Below, one piece after another: positions 1-28,180 of a DNA stretch of 64,000 bases (positions are counted from its first letter, which is position 1; every line of letters starts with the position of its first letter). A program made the position numbers and the translations under genes. The notes under the pieces were generated by a model, which searched no databases, was not told the origin of the DNA, and saw only the letters and a program-made list of their open reading frames with translations. Source of the DNA: Syngnathus acus (taxonomy: Eukaryota > Chordata > Actinopteri > Syngnathiformes > Syngnathidae); contig NC_051104.1 of NCBI RefSeq assembly GCF_901709675.1, positions 1,055,001 to 1,119,000 on the forward strand. The letters are read 5' to 3'.

Positions 1-2963
<2,963 letters not shown>

Positions 2964-2968
2964 CTTCA

Positions 2969-3102
2969 TGAGTCATCCCGTCTAAACTAAAGCACTTTGT
3001 CAGGGATGGTGAGTGAGAAAGGGTGGGGTGGGGGGGGCGTCCATTCACGTTGCAGCCACGACGAGAGTCGCGCAGTCTCCATCGAGTCGCGCACTATATA
3101 TA
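2969..3102 (+). promoter_or_regulatory. crh: crh core promoter (AP-1-like site and TATA box)
   Basis: A TATATATA box lies at 3095-3102 and a TGAGTCA AP-1/CRE-like heptamer at 2969-2975. Transcription should start about 25-30 bp after the TATA box, near 3125-3130. A strong donor (GTATGA) at 3272 and a pyrimidine-rich acceptor ending at 3444 define a 173-bp intron in the 5' UTR. This matches the two-exon structure known for vertebrate CRH genes. The start site is inferred. Confidence 0.7.
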
Positions 3103-3465
3103 CCAGTCCAACTCACCACATCTTTCCCATTTAAAAGTAACCACCACCAACACTACACAACTGCACTCGTGGGGGGACGAACAAATAAAAGAGGACGGCG
3201 GGCGTCGCGCCAAGCATACCCGACAACCAACAAGCACCAGCACCGCATTGGATCTCCTGTACACAGTGAAGGTATGACGAGAATTTAGCATTAGGTTAGT
3301 TTGAAATGACAAAAGATAAGCACCTAAAATAAATTAACGGCAATTATGTTTCTAAAAGAAACGCATCAAAAGTGACGCGTAAACGATGCGTAATTGCGCA
3401 TGACGCAGCGACCCAAACGACTTTCTTGCCCTTTCCTCCTCCAGATTTTGTGCTCACGTCCTGAC

Positions 3466-3990
3466 ATGAAGTTCAATTTACTCGCTACCACCGTGATTCT
3501 GCTCGTTGCCTTCCTACCGCGCCGCGAATGTCGGGCCATTGAGAGCCCCGGTGGAGCCCTGCGCCTCCCGGGTGCGCAAAACTCCCAGCAGGTGGAGCAG
3601 CAGCAGCACCAACAGCAACACAGGTCGCCCTCGGGTCCCATCCTGGAGCGCCTCGGGGAGGAGTATTTCATCCGGCTGGGCAACGGCGACTCGAACTCTT
3701 TCCCCCCCTCGTCCATGTACCCCCTCGGAGCCGGTGGGCTCTTGAACCGGGCGCTGCAGCTGCAGCTGATTCGGAGGCTTTTGCCAGGCAAAGTGGGCAA
3801 CGTTCGAGGCGGCTTCAGCAATGACGACGAGGGGGACTCGGTGGAGCGGGGCCGCCGGTCCGAAGACCCGCCCATCTCCCTGGACCTCACCTTCCACCTA
3901 CTGCGGGAGATGATGGAGCTGTCCAGGGCGGAGCAGCTGGCCCAGCAAGCCCAGAACAACAGAAGAATGATGGAGCTTTTCGGGAAGTGA
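3466..3990 (+). CDS. crh: Corticotropin-releasing hormone precursor
   Basis: Encodes prepro-CRH, the secreted hypothalamic neuropeptide that activates pituitary ACTH release through CRH receptors. The 174-aa protein starts at the ATG at 3466, just inside exon 2. It has a signal peptide (MKFNLLATTVILLVAF, cleavage near residue 24), a Gln-rich stretch (about 42-51) and the precursor motif EEYFIRLGN. A dibasic site, RGRR, precedes the mature peptide. Mature CRH is residues 132-172 (3859-3981): 41 residues containing PPISLDLTFHLL and RAEQLAQQA and ending MMELF, followed by GK, the amidation and trimming signal. The whole coding region is one exon, as in other CRH genes. The adjacent trim55 and pde7a match mammalian CRH synteny, so this is the crh/crhb-type locus. 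The paralogue label (crha or crhb) was not tested. An AATAAA signal lies at 4155-4160. Confidence 0.97.
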   Translation: MKFNLLATTVILLVAFLPRRECRAIESPGGALRLPGAQNSQQVEQQQHQQQHRSPSGPILERLGEEYFIRLGNGDSNSFPPSSMYPLGAGGLLNRALQLQLIRRLLPGKVGNVRGGFSNDDEGDSVERGRRSEDPPISLDLTFHLLREMMELSRAEQLAQQAQNNRRMMELFGK

Positions 3991-4154
3991 AGACCAAAGA
4001 CCCTCAAATCCACCCTTAAAAAAAACTATTTATTTTGCTGCTTTTATCACATTATGATTTACAGCTCAAACTGGATGTTAAAATGTGACAAAAAACTTTC
4101 TATCAGAGAAAAAAAGTTGCTTTTTTTCTGTATATATGACATTATTGGTTTGTT

Positions 4155-4160
4155 AATAAA
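4155..4160 (+). terminator. crh: crh polyadenylation signal
   Basis: The hexamer AATAAA lies about 165 bp after the crh stop codon and is the first canonical signal downstream. Other AATAAA copies occur at about 4207 and 4377, so alternative ends are possible. Confidence 0.65.
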
Positions 4161-5521
4161 CTGATGTGCAAGCAGTCATGTGCAGGAGATATCGTATATA
4201 TTTTCTAATAAAAAAAATACTCAAAGCACAGTTTTTACATTTCTCTGTGGAAATCGGTACTTGGAAAAAGATCCCCCTAAAAGGCTTCATTGTCACTAAT
4301 ATCCCCATATACAGTATTTGATAGTAAATATGGAGTTCCAGTAGTTAAATGTGTCTAATAAAAGTCGAAATGTGGCTAATAAAAAAAACCTTAAATAACT
4401 TCATTTAATATTTCTACATATTTAATAGTGAGCTGTAAAATAATATTAAAATGGCTTTTAAACATCTTATAAAACCTCCACACCTCACTCACTAAATCCT
4501 GCTGTCGAGCTGGGTAATATTAATCATTTAAAAAAAGAAAGAAAGAAAAACGCACCCATATAAGCAAGCAGAGGTGCATCTTTCCGGAGTCTTGCCTACA
4601 CAGATATTGATCCATGTCGTGGGATAACACTGCATGTGAATTTTCATCCAAAATAATAACAAAACATTAGCAACGGTTTCGTACATTTTTCTAACACGCC
4701 CCCCCGCCCCCCACGCCGCACCTTTTTCTAGATGCAATTACTGTGAAAAGAAGCTTGAACGAAGTGTTAATGAGGGTGTTAATTAAATACGTGCGTGTGC
4801 GCGTGTGTGTTGATCCTTGAGCAACACTGTCCGCAGACTGAACAAAAAGGCTGTGAGTCATCCTTATTCTACTTTTGGCTCAGCCCTCAGTGAATGGCAC
4901 TGTGTCCATTATATATGCTTATTGAATTTATAATACAAATGCGCCCGAGAGAAATGGTGCAGCCAAAAAAGTTTGGTCTGCAAAAAAAAGTGCCACAAAA
5001 ATTTCCAAACATTCATGTGCAAAAAAAGTGTTCCCCGTCTGAAATAAACAGTTTTTGGAAACAGACTATCTAAAAATTCTCAACGGCATGTATTCTTTAT
5101 CCTCTGCAACTCATTAGTGCTGAGGACTTTCTCGGTCTATATCTGTATTATACTGCCCCCATGTGGCCGTGCACATCAAAAGTGGCCACAAAATGTCCAA
5201 TGAGTTGAAGCAAAAAGTGTGACCGATATTATTTCTTCACATTCCATTTAATTATGTCATTACTCTTGTTTTGATATTTGTTGTGTTAAACAACACATAA
5301 TCACACATAATTTGAGTTTCAATCATGATCACAAATTGTACTTGTATCTTAAGGCACTGCTGTACCTTTTAGTAAAATTGAAAAATACATAGCTTGGTAC
5401 CTTGGAAAAGGGTGTTGTGCTAAAGTAGCAAAAATATTGATAAACGTTACATAATTGATAAAGACGCACAGAAAGCACAGGGGCAAAAAGTTCAGTCATT
5501 GTGTTTTCTCCCGGCTTAGCT
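4161..5521. other. Convergent intergenic region and trim55 3' UTR
   Basis: No coding sequence was recognised. This is the tail-to-tail gap between crh (+) and trim55 (-). On the minus strand an ATTAAA (5247-5252 complement) is a possible trim55 polyadenylation signal, since no canonical AATAAA was seen near that stop. A segment at about 5089-5230 recurs in diverged form near 63112-63260, so it is part of a dispersed repeat. Confidence 0.5.
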
Positions 5522-8861
<3,340 letters not shown>

Positions 8862-8947
8862 CCTTCGATAGCTCAGTTGGTAGAGCGGAGGACTGTAGAG
8901 GCTACACTGAGATCCTTAGGTCGCTGGTTCAAATCCGGCTCGAAGGA
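8862..8947 (+). tRNA. tRNA-Tyr (GTA) with 13-nt intron
   Basis: The acceptor stem pairs CCTTCGA (8862-8868) with TCGAAGG (8940-8946), followed by discriminator A at 8947. The A box (TAGCTCAGTTGG) and B box (GGTTCAAATCC) are intact. The anticodon GTA is at 8895-8897. A 13-nt intron (8899-8911) sits one base 3' of the anticodon, the standard place for eukaryotic nuclear tRNA-Tyr genes. TTTT at 8951-8954 and ten T at 8961-8970 serve as Pol III terminators. It appears functional. Confidence 0.96.
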
Positions 8948-10819
8948 ATATTTTGTAACGTTTTTTTTTTAATTGCGTGAATGTGATTAACAGTAATGAG
9001 TTTATGGCATCAAGATGAGTTAATTTTAACATATCACCCATATCCACCCATTTCTCCTTTCAAAAGCCCACCCGCTGAGAAATACAGTCAACTAGTGCCA
9101 TCTACTGGCGGGATATTCTGTACGATTGTACGTTCTGCTACGTTCCTACTCTACTACTAAATCCATTCCGGCCTCTACGATAAAAAGCAAAACATATTTA
9201 GCACATTTTAGGAAAACAATACCATTGTATTTTATAAAAAATAGAGTGAATATAGTTTGATACAATTTTAAGAATTCATTATGTGTATGTGCATCATGAT
9301 TTAATGCGTCAGTTCAACACATTGCGGTGATTCTTCTGGTGTGCCTCCATTGGCCACTGGGTGCTGTATAATATCGGTGATTATTACGCAGAGGATAAAG
9401 CTATTTTAATTAATGCATCGACCCGTTTTTAATCATATATTTTTCTCGGGTATAATAAAGCTTTCCAGAAGTTGATAAAAAAGGGTGACCTTTTTTGTTC
9501 TACTCTAGTTTGCCACAAGATAGCGCAACATACCCAGCTCAGTTTTTTTTTTTTTTTTTGGGGGGGAAATTGTCATGTTATGCAAAATATGTATATTTTT
9601 ATTTACTTCCTGGAATTATTTTAATGTATGTAAAATGTTTTTTTTAGCAATTGATTAATTATTGTTTAAAAAATAGAGTCTTAGGTTAATTACAGATTAA
9701 AAGTTTTGCCACAAGTAAACCAAACAACCCCGATTCATCATAACAAAGATTGTAAATGGTGTTTTGTCTAAACTATAAGACTCATTAGTGCATCCCAAAA
9801 ATCATAGATGCCTCCCCCATCTGCAGTTGAGTAAATATGATGTGCGCTCATGTGAAGTGATGCGCTCATGTCCAATGGTACAGATGCAACCCGGCAACGT
9901 AAAATGACTCGTTGCACCGTCACGAGGTAACGATTGAATCAATTACAGCAGTCGATGGAGCGGCGGGACCTTACGGGATTCTCTCCTCGCACCCCTCGAG
10001 GGCAATCAACAGGTACTCTGCTCACCTGGCAGACCAGATAAGCTCCCTTGCCTCACTATCAATTAGCCGCTATGCCTGTTATTCCGACAGCCTACTTCCT
10101 CCAAGCGGATCCAAAGTAGTCATACACACCCCGCACCACAAGATAATCGCTCAGGTTCAATTATCGCTATGTATGTACTCAAAACACATACTTCCCTTCC
10201 CAGCAAGTCGTAAAAATGTATTCAGATGGGTCGTATTGTCTCTGACGGCTGGAAATGATGTGGGTCGCCTTTGTGTGCGGTTAAGGTTGTATACTAACTA
10301 GTAAGGGGAAGCCATAGAAATTGAGAGGGCAGGGGGGATTATCCACTGGGCACGGGAGCCTGACTGTTGCCATGACACAGCCATTGCCACCCCCCCTCCC
10401 CGTATCCTCCACACTGCATGGAACTCCCCAAATAAAATGTCCTTCTTCTGCTCCATTAATGTGTTTATCTTGGGAAACGGGGAGGGAATGAGAACCACTC
10501 ATCCAGTGTGTGTATTCAGCTGCACTTTATCAAACACGCACGCAGCAAACACACGCAGCAAATACAATCGTTTGTTTGGATGCCAGATAAACACACCATG
10601 AAAAAAAGCGACGTTTGCTGAGTGTGCCTTTACATTTGCAATATCTTGAGTCACCACTACTGAGCTCCTGAGTAGTATGAGTCATGAGAGGAAGGTAATC
10701 ACAGGCAATGATGTGTGTGTGCGTGCGTGAGTGTTTGTGGAGAGCGCTACAGGGCAAGCCCCGTTGTGTGGAGGAATACCCTTGAGAAAATCACCACTTG
10801 GAATAGGTCTTGGGAACAA
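8948..10819. other. Intergenic region upstream of pde7a
   Basis: No gene was recognised. The sequence is AT-rich with poly-T and poly-G runs. A 129-codon open frame at 9912-10301 has no recognisable family or domain and is treated as chance. Confidence 0.45.
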
Positions 10820-11870
10820 AGCCAATAGGAGTACCGCGTTCATTCCGATGGGAAACAGCAACCAATCGTCGCGGTGCTTACAACTACCGCCTCTCTCCTA
10901 TTGGTCACGTGTAAATCGAAGGCGTTTTAGTTTTCCCTTTTTGTGCGTGTGGCTCCCCCACAACAGCACCATCTCTGGCAGGTGGTGTCGCCCTTTAACG
11001 AAACAGCAGCCGGGCGACCGTTAATATCGTTTTTTGAGTCTTTAGCACGGAATAGGTTGCGTGTGGGTTGTTTGATCACTATTATATTAACGAGTGATCA
11101 TTTCACGTATCCACGGCCATGACAAGCTTTGACAAGCCACCCGGAACGCGGCGGACGAGCTAGAAACGAGAACGTCGGGGTTCCCCCCTTCCTCTTCGAG
11201 GCTGGCTGCCACTTTGGTGGTCAAAAAGGAGCCAGCGACTTGTTCAACGCTTGCGGAACCGGGAACGAGCGAGTGAGGCCGTGGTGGGGGTATTAGAAGA
11301 TCCCTCCACTCCCAATAACCAGCACCACCACGCCGCTGCGACTTGTCGAGCTCTCATCTCCAGGAGTTGGGCTCTCCCTTCGTCGGCGATATGTCGATGT
11401 GAAACGTCGAAGCTCCATTTTTGTTGGGGGGTGGGGGGTGGAAGTGAGGGTTTTTTGGGGGGGAGATTGTTGCCCGTTAACATGCGGAGCCCAAAAAGCT
11501 GCGGACCTTCGTTTCTGCTTTGAGAAGGAGACAGGAGGAAAAAGGGGAGAACAAAAAAATGAGGAAGCGTCTACATAAAGACCCCGAAAATGACAAGGTC
11601 TTATTGTCTGGTGGGTCCTCAGGCCTGGATTTGAGCAGATCGAGAAGGAAAGGCTCTCCTTGAGGTTTTTTGTTGTTGTAATATTTGTTTTGATTGCCAT
11701 CACTATGACACCAAAGGAGCGCAAACGGTGTTTTTTCCCCCTTTGGAAGTTGTGCCAGAGTGGCTCACAATGAACAGAAACACTTTCAACTTGGATAAAA
11801 GATCGTATTATTGACATTTTTTGCTTGCTATATTTTCCAAGTATTTCTTTGTTATCTCCCTGACTATTCA
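10820..11870 (+). promoter_or_regulatory. pde7a: Probable pde7a promoter and 5' UTR
   Basis: GC content and CpG frequency rise here. CCAAT boxes occur at 10822 and 10862, and an inverted one (ATTGG, 10900-10904) abuts a CACGTG E-box at 10906-10911. No TATA box was identified, so a CpG-type promoter is likely. The sequence from roughly 11000 to 11870 is then the pde7a 5' leader, possibly with an unseen intron. The start site is inferred. Confidence 0.5.
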
Positions 11871-22090
<10,220 letters not shown>

Positions 22091-23182
22091 CACACACACA
22101 CGCACGCACACACTGGGGGGAGCGCCTTGATCCCATTAAGTTTGATCTTTCTTCTCGCTAAACCACTGATTTTATTTAATTTATTTAATTTGATTTGTTA
22201 TTGGACGTAGAGCAATACGTAGATACCTCATTTGGCGCCTGCTGTAATTTCCCTTTTTTTTCTTTTTTCAATTCTTTTTTATTTTTTTTATTTATTTGTC
22301 GCTCCAGAAGACATTCGTAGTGCCATTTGATGCCGAGTATTCACACGCACCCTTGCGTGGGCTCACGTTGCAATTGACTCTTCCTCCAAAAGTGACAAGC
22401 CCAGTCGTTTGCTGCCTCTCGACCAACCCAGACTGTTGACTTCTCCACTTCACACGCAAACTCTCACTATTGGAAGCACAACTCCTTTTTTTTTCTTCAT
22501 AGCACAAAGCAGTTGAAGCCATACTCAAACACACACTTGGTCACGTGACTATCACACACTCACGCAAAGCAGTTGAAGCCATACACGCACACACACTTAC
22601 ACATACACTTTTGTTTGGTAGCACAAAGCCACACACTTACACACACACACTCATATTTTTTTTGGGAAGCACAAAACAGCAAAAGCCATACAATACACAC
22701 ACACACACACACACACATTGAACTCTTCCGCTCTGAGCCTCAGGGTTTCGTCATTAAAGAAAACGGAGGATGAGGATCCTCTGTCTTAAAGGGCCACACA
22801 CTCGGACACACTCGGACACACTCCCACACACACTCTCTCGCTCACACACCCGCTGTACAGATGCCTTACGACTATGCACAAGCGACAAGCTAAGTGACCA
22901 AACTCATCTTGATGATAACGAAGATAATGACCACATTCCACGGTGCAAAACCCTCCCGTGAAAATCGATCGCAGATGTTTGTTCCCACCCCCTCGCTGTT
23001 GACAAGTGCTGTAAGACTGTTTTTGTTTTTCCAAACTGTTTACAATTCTGTCGCGACAGCCATTTTGTTTTCTCGGGTAAAGGGGAGGGAAGGGCAAGAC
23101 TGGAGTTTTTTGTAAAGGCTTTTCGTGCTCTTTTTCCACTTTTTGATACATGGCCGTTGCAAGTTGTTTTTGGAAGAATAAA
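22091..23182 (+). other. pde7a: pde7a 3' UTR with AC-rich direct repeats
   Basis: About 1.1 kb follows the stop, ending at an AATAAA signal at 23177-23182. The middle contains CA tracts and a recurring motif CAAAGCAGTTGAAGCCATAC at 22505-22524 and, exactly 60 bp later, 22565-22584. Partial copies lie near 22622 and 22670. No coding content was seen. Confidence 0.75.
23177..23182 (+). terminator. pde7a: pde7a polyadenylation signal
   Basis: Canonical AATAAA followed by A/T-rich sequence. It is the only well-placed signal before the opposing mtfr1 transcript end about 110 bp away. Confidence 0.7.
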
Positions 23183-23292
23183 AAGAAAACCTCTTGTTGA
23201 CTAAAAAGTGGACATTTTGGTATTACATTTTTTTCTTTCACCATTTCCTCTTTTTAAATCACACACACAGACTGGTCCAAGACTTAAAAAGC

Positions 23293-23298
23293 TTTATT
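23293..23298 (-). terminator. mtfr1: mtfr1 polyadenylation signal
   Basis: TTTATT on the plus strand reads AATAAA on the minus strand, about 550 bp after the mtfr1 stop. It would place the mtfr1 transcript end close to, and facing, the pde7a 3' end. Confidence 0.6.
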
Positions 23299-23844
23299 CA
23301 ATAACTTTACAATCGGACAGCATCTCAACGGAACATAATCCCACTGCAAAAGATTTTGAACAAATCACGTCGTTCCACCTTCCCTCTTAAAACAATTAAC
23401 AGTAACACAAAGCATAAATAATGTCAGTCATGACATGTCGGCTGCATTGTATCACAATTTAAAATATAACACTGGCGCATAATAGAATCGAGGTGACGTT
23501 TATTGCCATCAAATGAGGTATTGATTTAAAAAATAATAAAATAAAATCACGCAATATTAAAGTTTGGCTTTGAAGTTTGCAAAGTTAGTGTTCACCTTAA
23601 AGCAACAATTTTAGAACAAACTATCATAAGACGCATCAATCATAATTTAACATCTGCCCAGTTAGACTCTCACAACACTGAGATTTATAAAAGAAAAAAA
23701 CACGTTATATAACTTAAGTGTACCAAACTGAACGCAGGGTCAGAATTCAGAGGTACATCCCTTTTGTGCTTCCACAAATAGGAATAAAGTAACAACATTG
23801 GCCACTTGGAACATTCAAAGCCTCCTCTTGGTCAGGAAGTTGCA

Positions 23845-25657
<1,813 letters not shown>

Positions 25658-25661
<4 letters not shown>

Positions 25662-25726
25662 TGCTGCTGAGGCACTGAGAACGGGATGTTTGACGCACAC
25701 TCGAATGGTGATGACGTCATGACCAT
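25658..25726 (-). other. uORF overlapping the mtfr1 start codon
   Basis: Just upstream of the chosen mtfr1 ATG, a 22-codon open frame begins at 25726. Its TGA stop overlaps the mtfr1 ATG as ATGA. This arrangement can allow termination-reinitiation. A perfect TGACGTCA (CRE) palindrome lies inside it at 25712-25719. Whether this segment is in the mature 5' UTR depends on the unseen transcription start. Confidence 0.5.
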
Positions 25727-27737
25727 ACAGGACTCTAATGGACAAACACATTTTATCTTATAGTATAGCAGAAACAATTTTGTGATCACAATCTTATTAA
25801 CTACTATTTTGTTAGATTTTTAAAACGGTAGTTTGTTTGCTAAGTGACGTTTGTAAAATGACAGAATCCTGCTGTTTTAATCATATTTTTCGAACCTTAT
25901 TCAAAGACGCACTTGCATCATGTCAAACACGCATGACATCAATGACATTTGCAAAAACAATCTTCCTCAAAAACTTGAACTTTATAACTATAAAGCTATC
26001 GCGGTGCAAACTCTTATTCGATCTTAACCGCAATGTGAAATATTAATAAAAAAATATTAAAAACAATAATAAAACGTTTGTAGACAACACCTATACTGGC
26101 TGTTATAAGATTTGACAAGTAGACAGCAAAAAAAACTAAAAATCACAAATCTCATTGTCTTATTTAGATGGCATAAATGACACAATTCGAGTTAAAACTA
26201 TCATTTGCTCGCTTTTATTCGTAGATCCTTACGACTTGATGCTAAATCTAGCCATCGTGGCTAACCGGATTGAACCAATTTTTGGGAGCTACGAAAGCAA
26301 CGTCAACGGCTGAAATCAAGGAAAAGGAACGCTTCGACACATTTGATTAAGTCTCGTAAAACATATAAACATTTACAAAGTGTAAAATATCTATTAGGAT
26401 ACCTTATAAAATATGTCTGGGAGCTTTTCTGACAACTTTTACAGTAGTTTCCACCTTGTTGCGCCGAAGGACATGTCCCGCAAGAGAGGTGACTACGGAG
26501 GTAGTCATTAAAATCGCTGAACCAATTGGTTTATGGGGAATAAAATCCCCTTATTTCGCAATACACCACCGCTATTTGACAATCGTGTTGATTGTCATCT
26601 AGTACAGCCAATATAATATAGGCATTTTAACAAGGTTCTCTTACGATAGGCTTTCAATCTAGTCGCTCAAAAAAGACTGTCCAATCATGTAGTGGAATTA
26701 TAGAGTGCGTTCGATTATTAGTTTTGTGTGTCCCGGTTTAAATGTGGCGTGTTTTAACACCTGGGAACCACTAGAGCCGCTAAAGTGAAATATTTTCGAC
26801 GAGCGTACCCACTGACGTGCCTCAAAACCCAAAACAGTGTGCACTGCTGCTAGCTAAACGGGCATAATAGAAGAAAAGGCGGAGGGCCCAGCGGTTATTC
26901 ACTTACATTAGCAAAGGTTGTTTTTACAACTGCAACATCTTGTCTCTCCGCGCAACATATCTGTGTCTTGTGCCACCCACGTTTGGCCGCGGCTGTCTCA
27001 TGTTTTCGTCGAATACTGACTGAAAGGTAAGGTTGAATTGAGTTAGCTTTAGCATAGCCTGGCGACCCGTCTCGGTCTTTTACTAGGGCGAAATTTGAGG
27101 TGAGGCTCGGGGTCGAACAAAACGTCATCAAATATTTACGTTCAAATGCACTCAAATGCTTTGTTTCCTTCAATTTGGGCATTTATACGAATGTCATGAA
27201 CTTTGTACAAATACATTTAATGAAGCATTAAGCTCGTCAGGTTTGAATAGTCCACGTAAATTGAAAAGTTAGCAATTCCTTTGTTTTTATGTGCCTCAGA
27301 ACCTCCTTATTAGCTGTGTCCACGGACGACTATTGTGTTATACAAGTGCTCTAATGATAAATAGGTCAACCAATTGCTGCTTTAAGCTTCTTAAATTCCC
27401 TTTTTGGGCTAGTTCCTAATCTCTTACACCATTTTGTTACTTAACATTCACAATTCAAAGCTTTGATACAAATAATAGCAAGCACCGTTTCCCCTTTCTT
27501 ATTATATGATCCTCTGAGAGGTATTCAAAATATATATGAGGAAATCCTGTACTACTCGTGAACCAGGGTTGCAGCTATACAATTATTGTTTTGTACATTA
27601 ATTAGTCTTTGATTCTTATATATTCATATTAACATTGCTTTATATAAAGAACGGGACATCATTTCATGCAATGCTTTTAGGGAGCATCAAATTCGCTCAC
27701 TGTATTGAATATGACATTATTGTGTTTTCTGTTGCAG
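25662..27737. promoter_or_regulatory. Divergent mtfr1/armc1 intergenic region
   Basis: The two genes point away from each other across about 2.1 kb. Promoters and non-coding first exons for both should lie here. A CRE (TGACGTCA, 25712-25719) is near the mtfr1 side. The armc1 coding exon begins at 27738 after a TTGCAG acceptor, so at least one non-coding armc1 exon lies upstream, perhaps at 26800-27200, but no donor could be chosen with confidence. Confidence 0.5.
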
Positions 27738-27785
27738 TCAGGTGGAGTTCGGTTGGATGTGCGTGGCCGCCGGACGGGAGGCGCC

Positions 27786-28147
27786 ATGAGTGCGGAGTTG
27801 GATGCGCTGGCGGTGGTGAACCAGCTGCGGGACCTCGCCGCAGACCCCCTCAACCGCAGGGCCATCGTAGAGGATGAGGGATGTTTACCGGGGCTCATCC
27901 TTTTCCTAGACCACCCGAACCCGCAGGTGGTCTACTCTGCATTGCTGGTAAGTTAGTTGCCATATGATAAACAAGATACATTTGGTAGTTTGAATTTACT
28001 GTCAAACTAAAAAAAAAAAAAAAAAAAAAAAAAAAGCTTCTGGAATAACTGTTGCTTGACAGAAACCTGTGAAGCGTAACTAAACACTGAGCCACGACAT
28101 GCACATTTCAGCCACAAAATGGCTGCCCCCTATCTCATCCTCGTGTG

Positions 28148-28180
<33 letters not shown>

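Noticed and set aside
3366-4013. 215-codon open frame antisense to crh
   Set aside because: It is the complement of the GC-rich crh coding exon and shows no family resemblance.
9912-10301. 129-codon frame considered as a remnant of dnajc5b
   Set aside because: No J-domain HPD motif or cysteine string is present.
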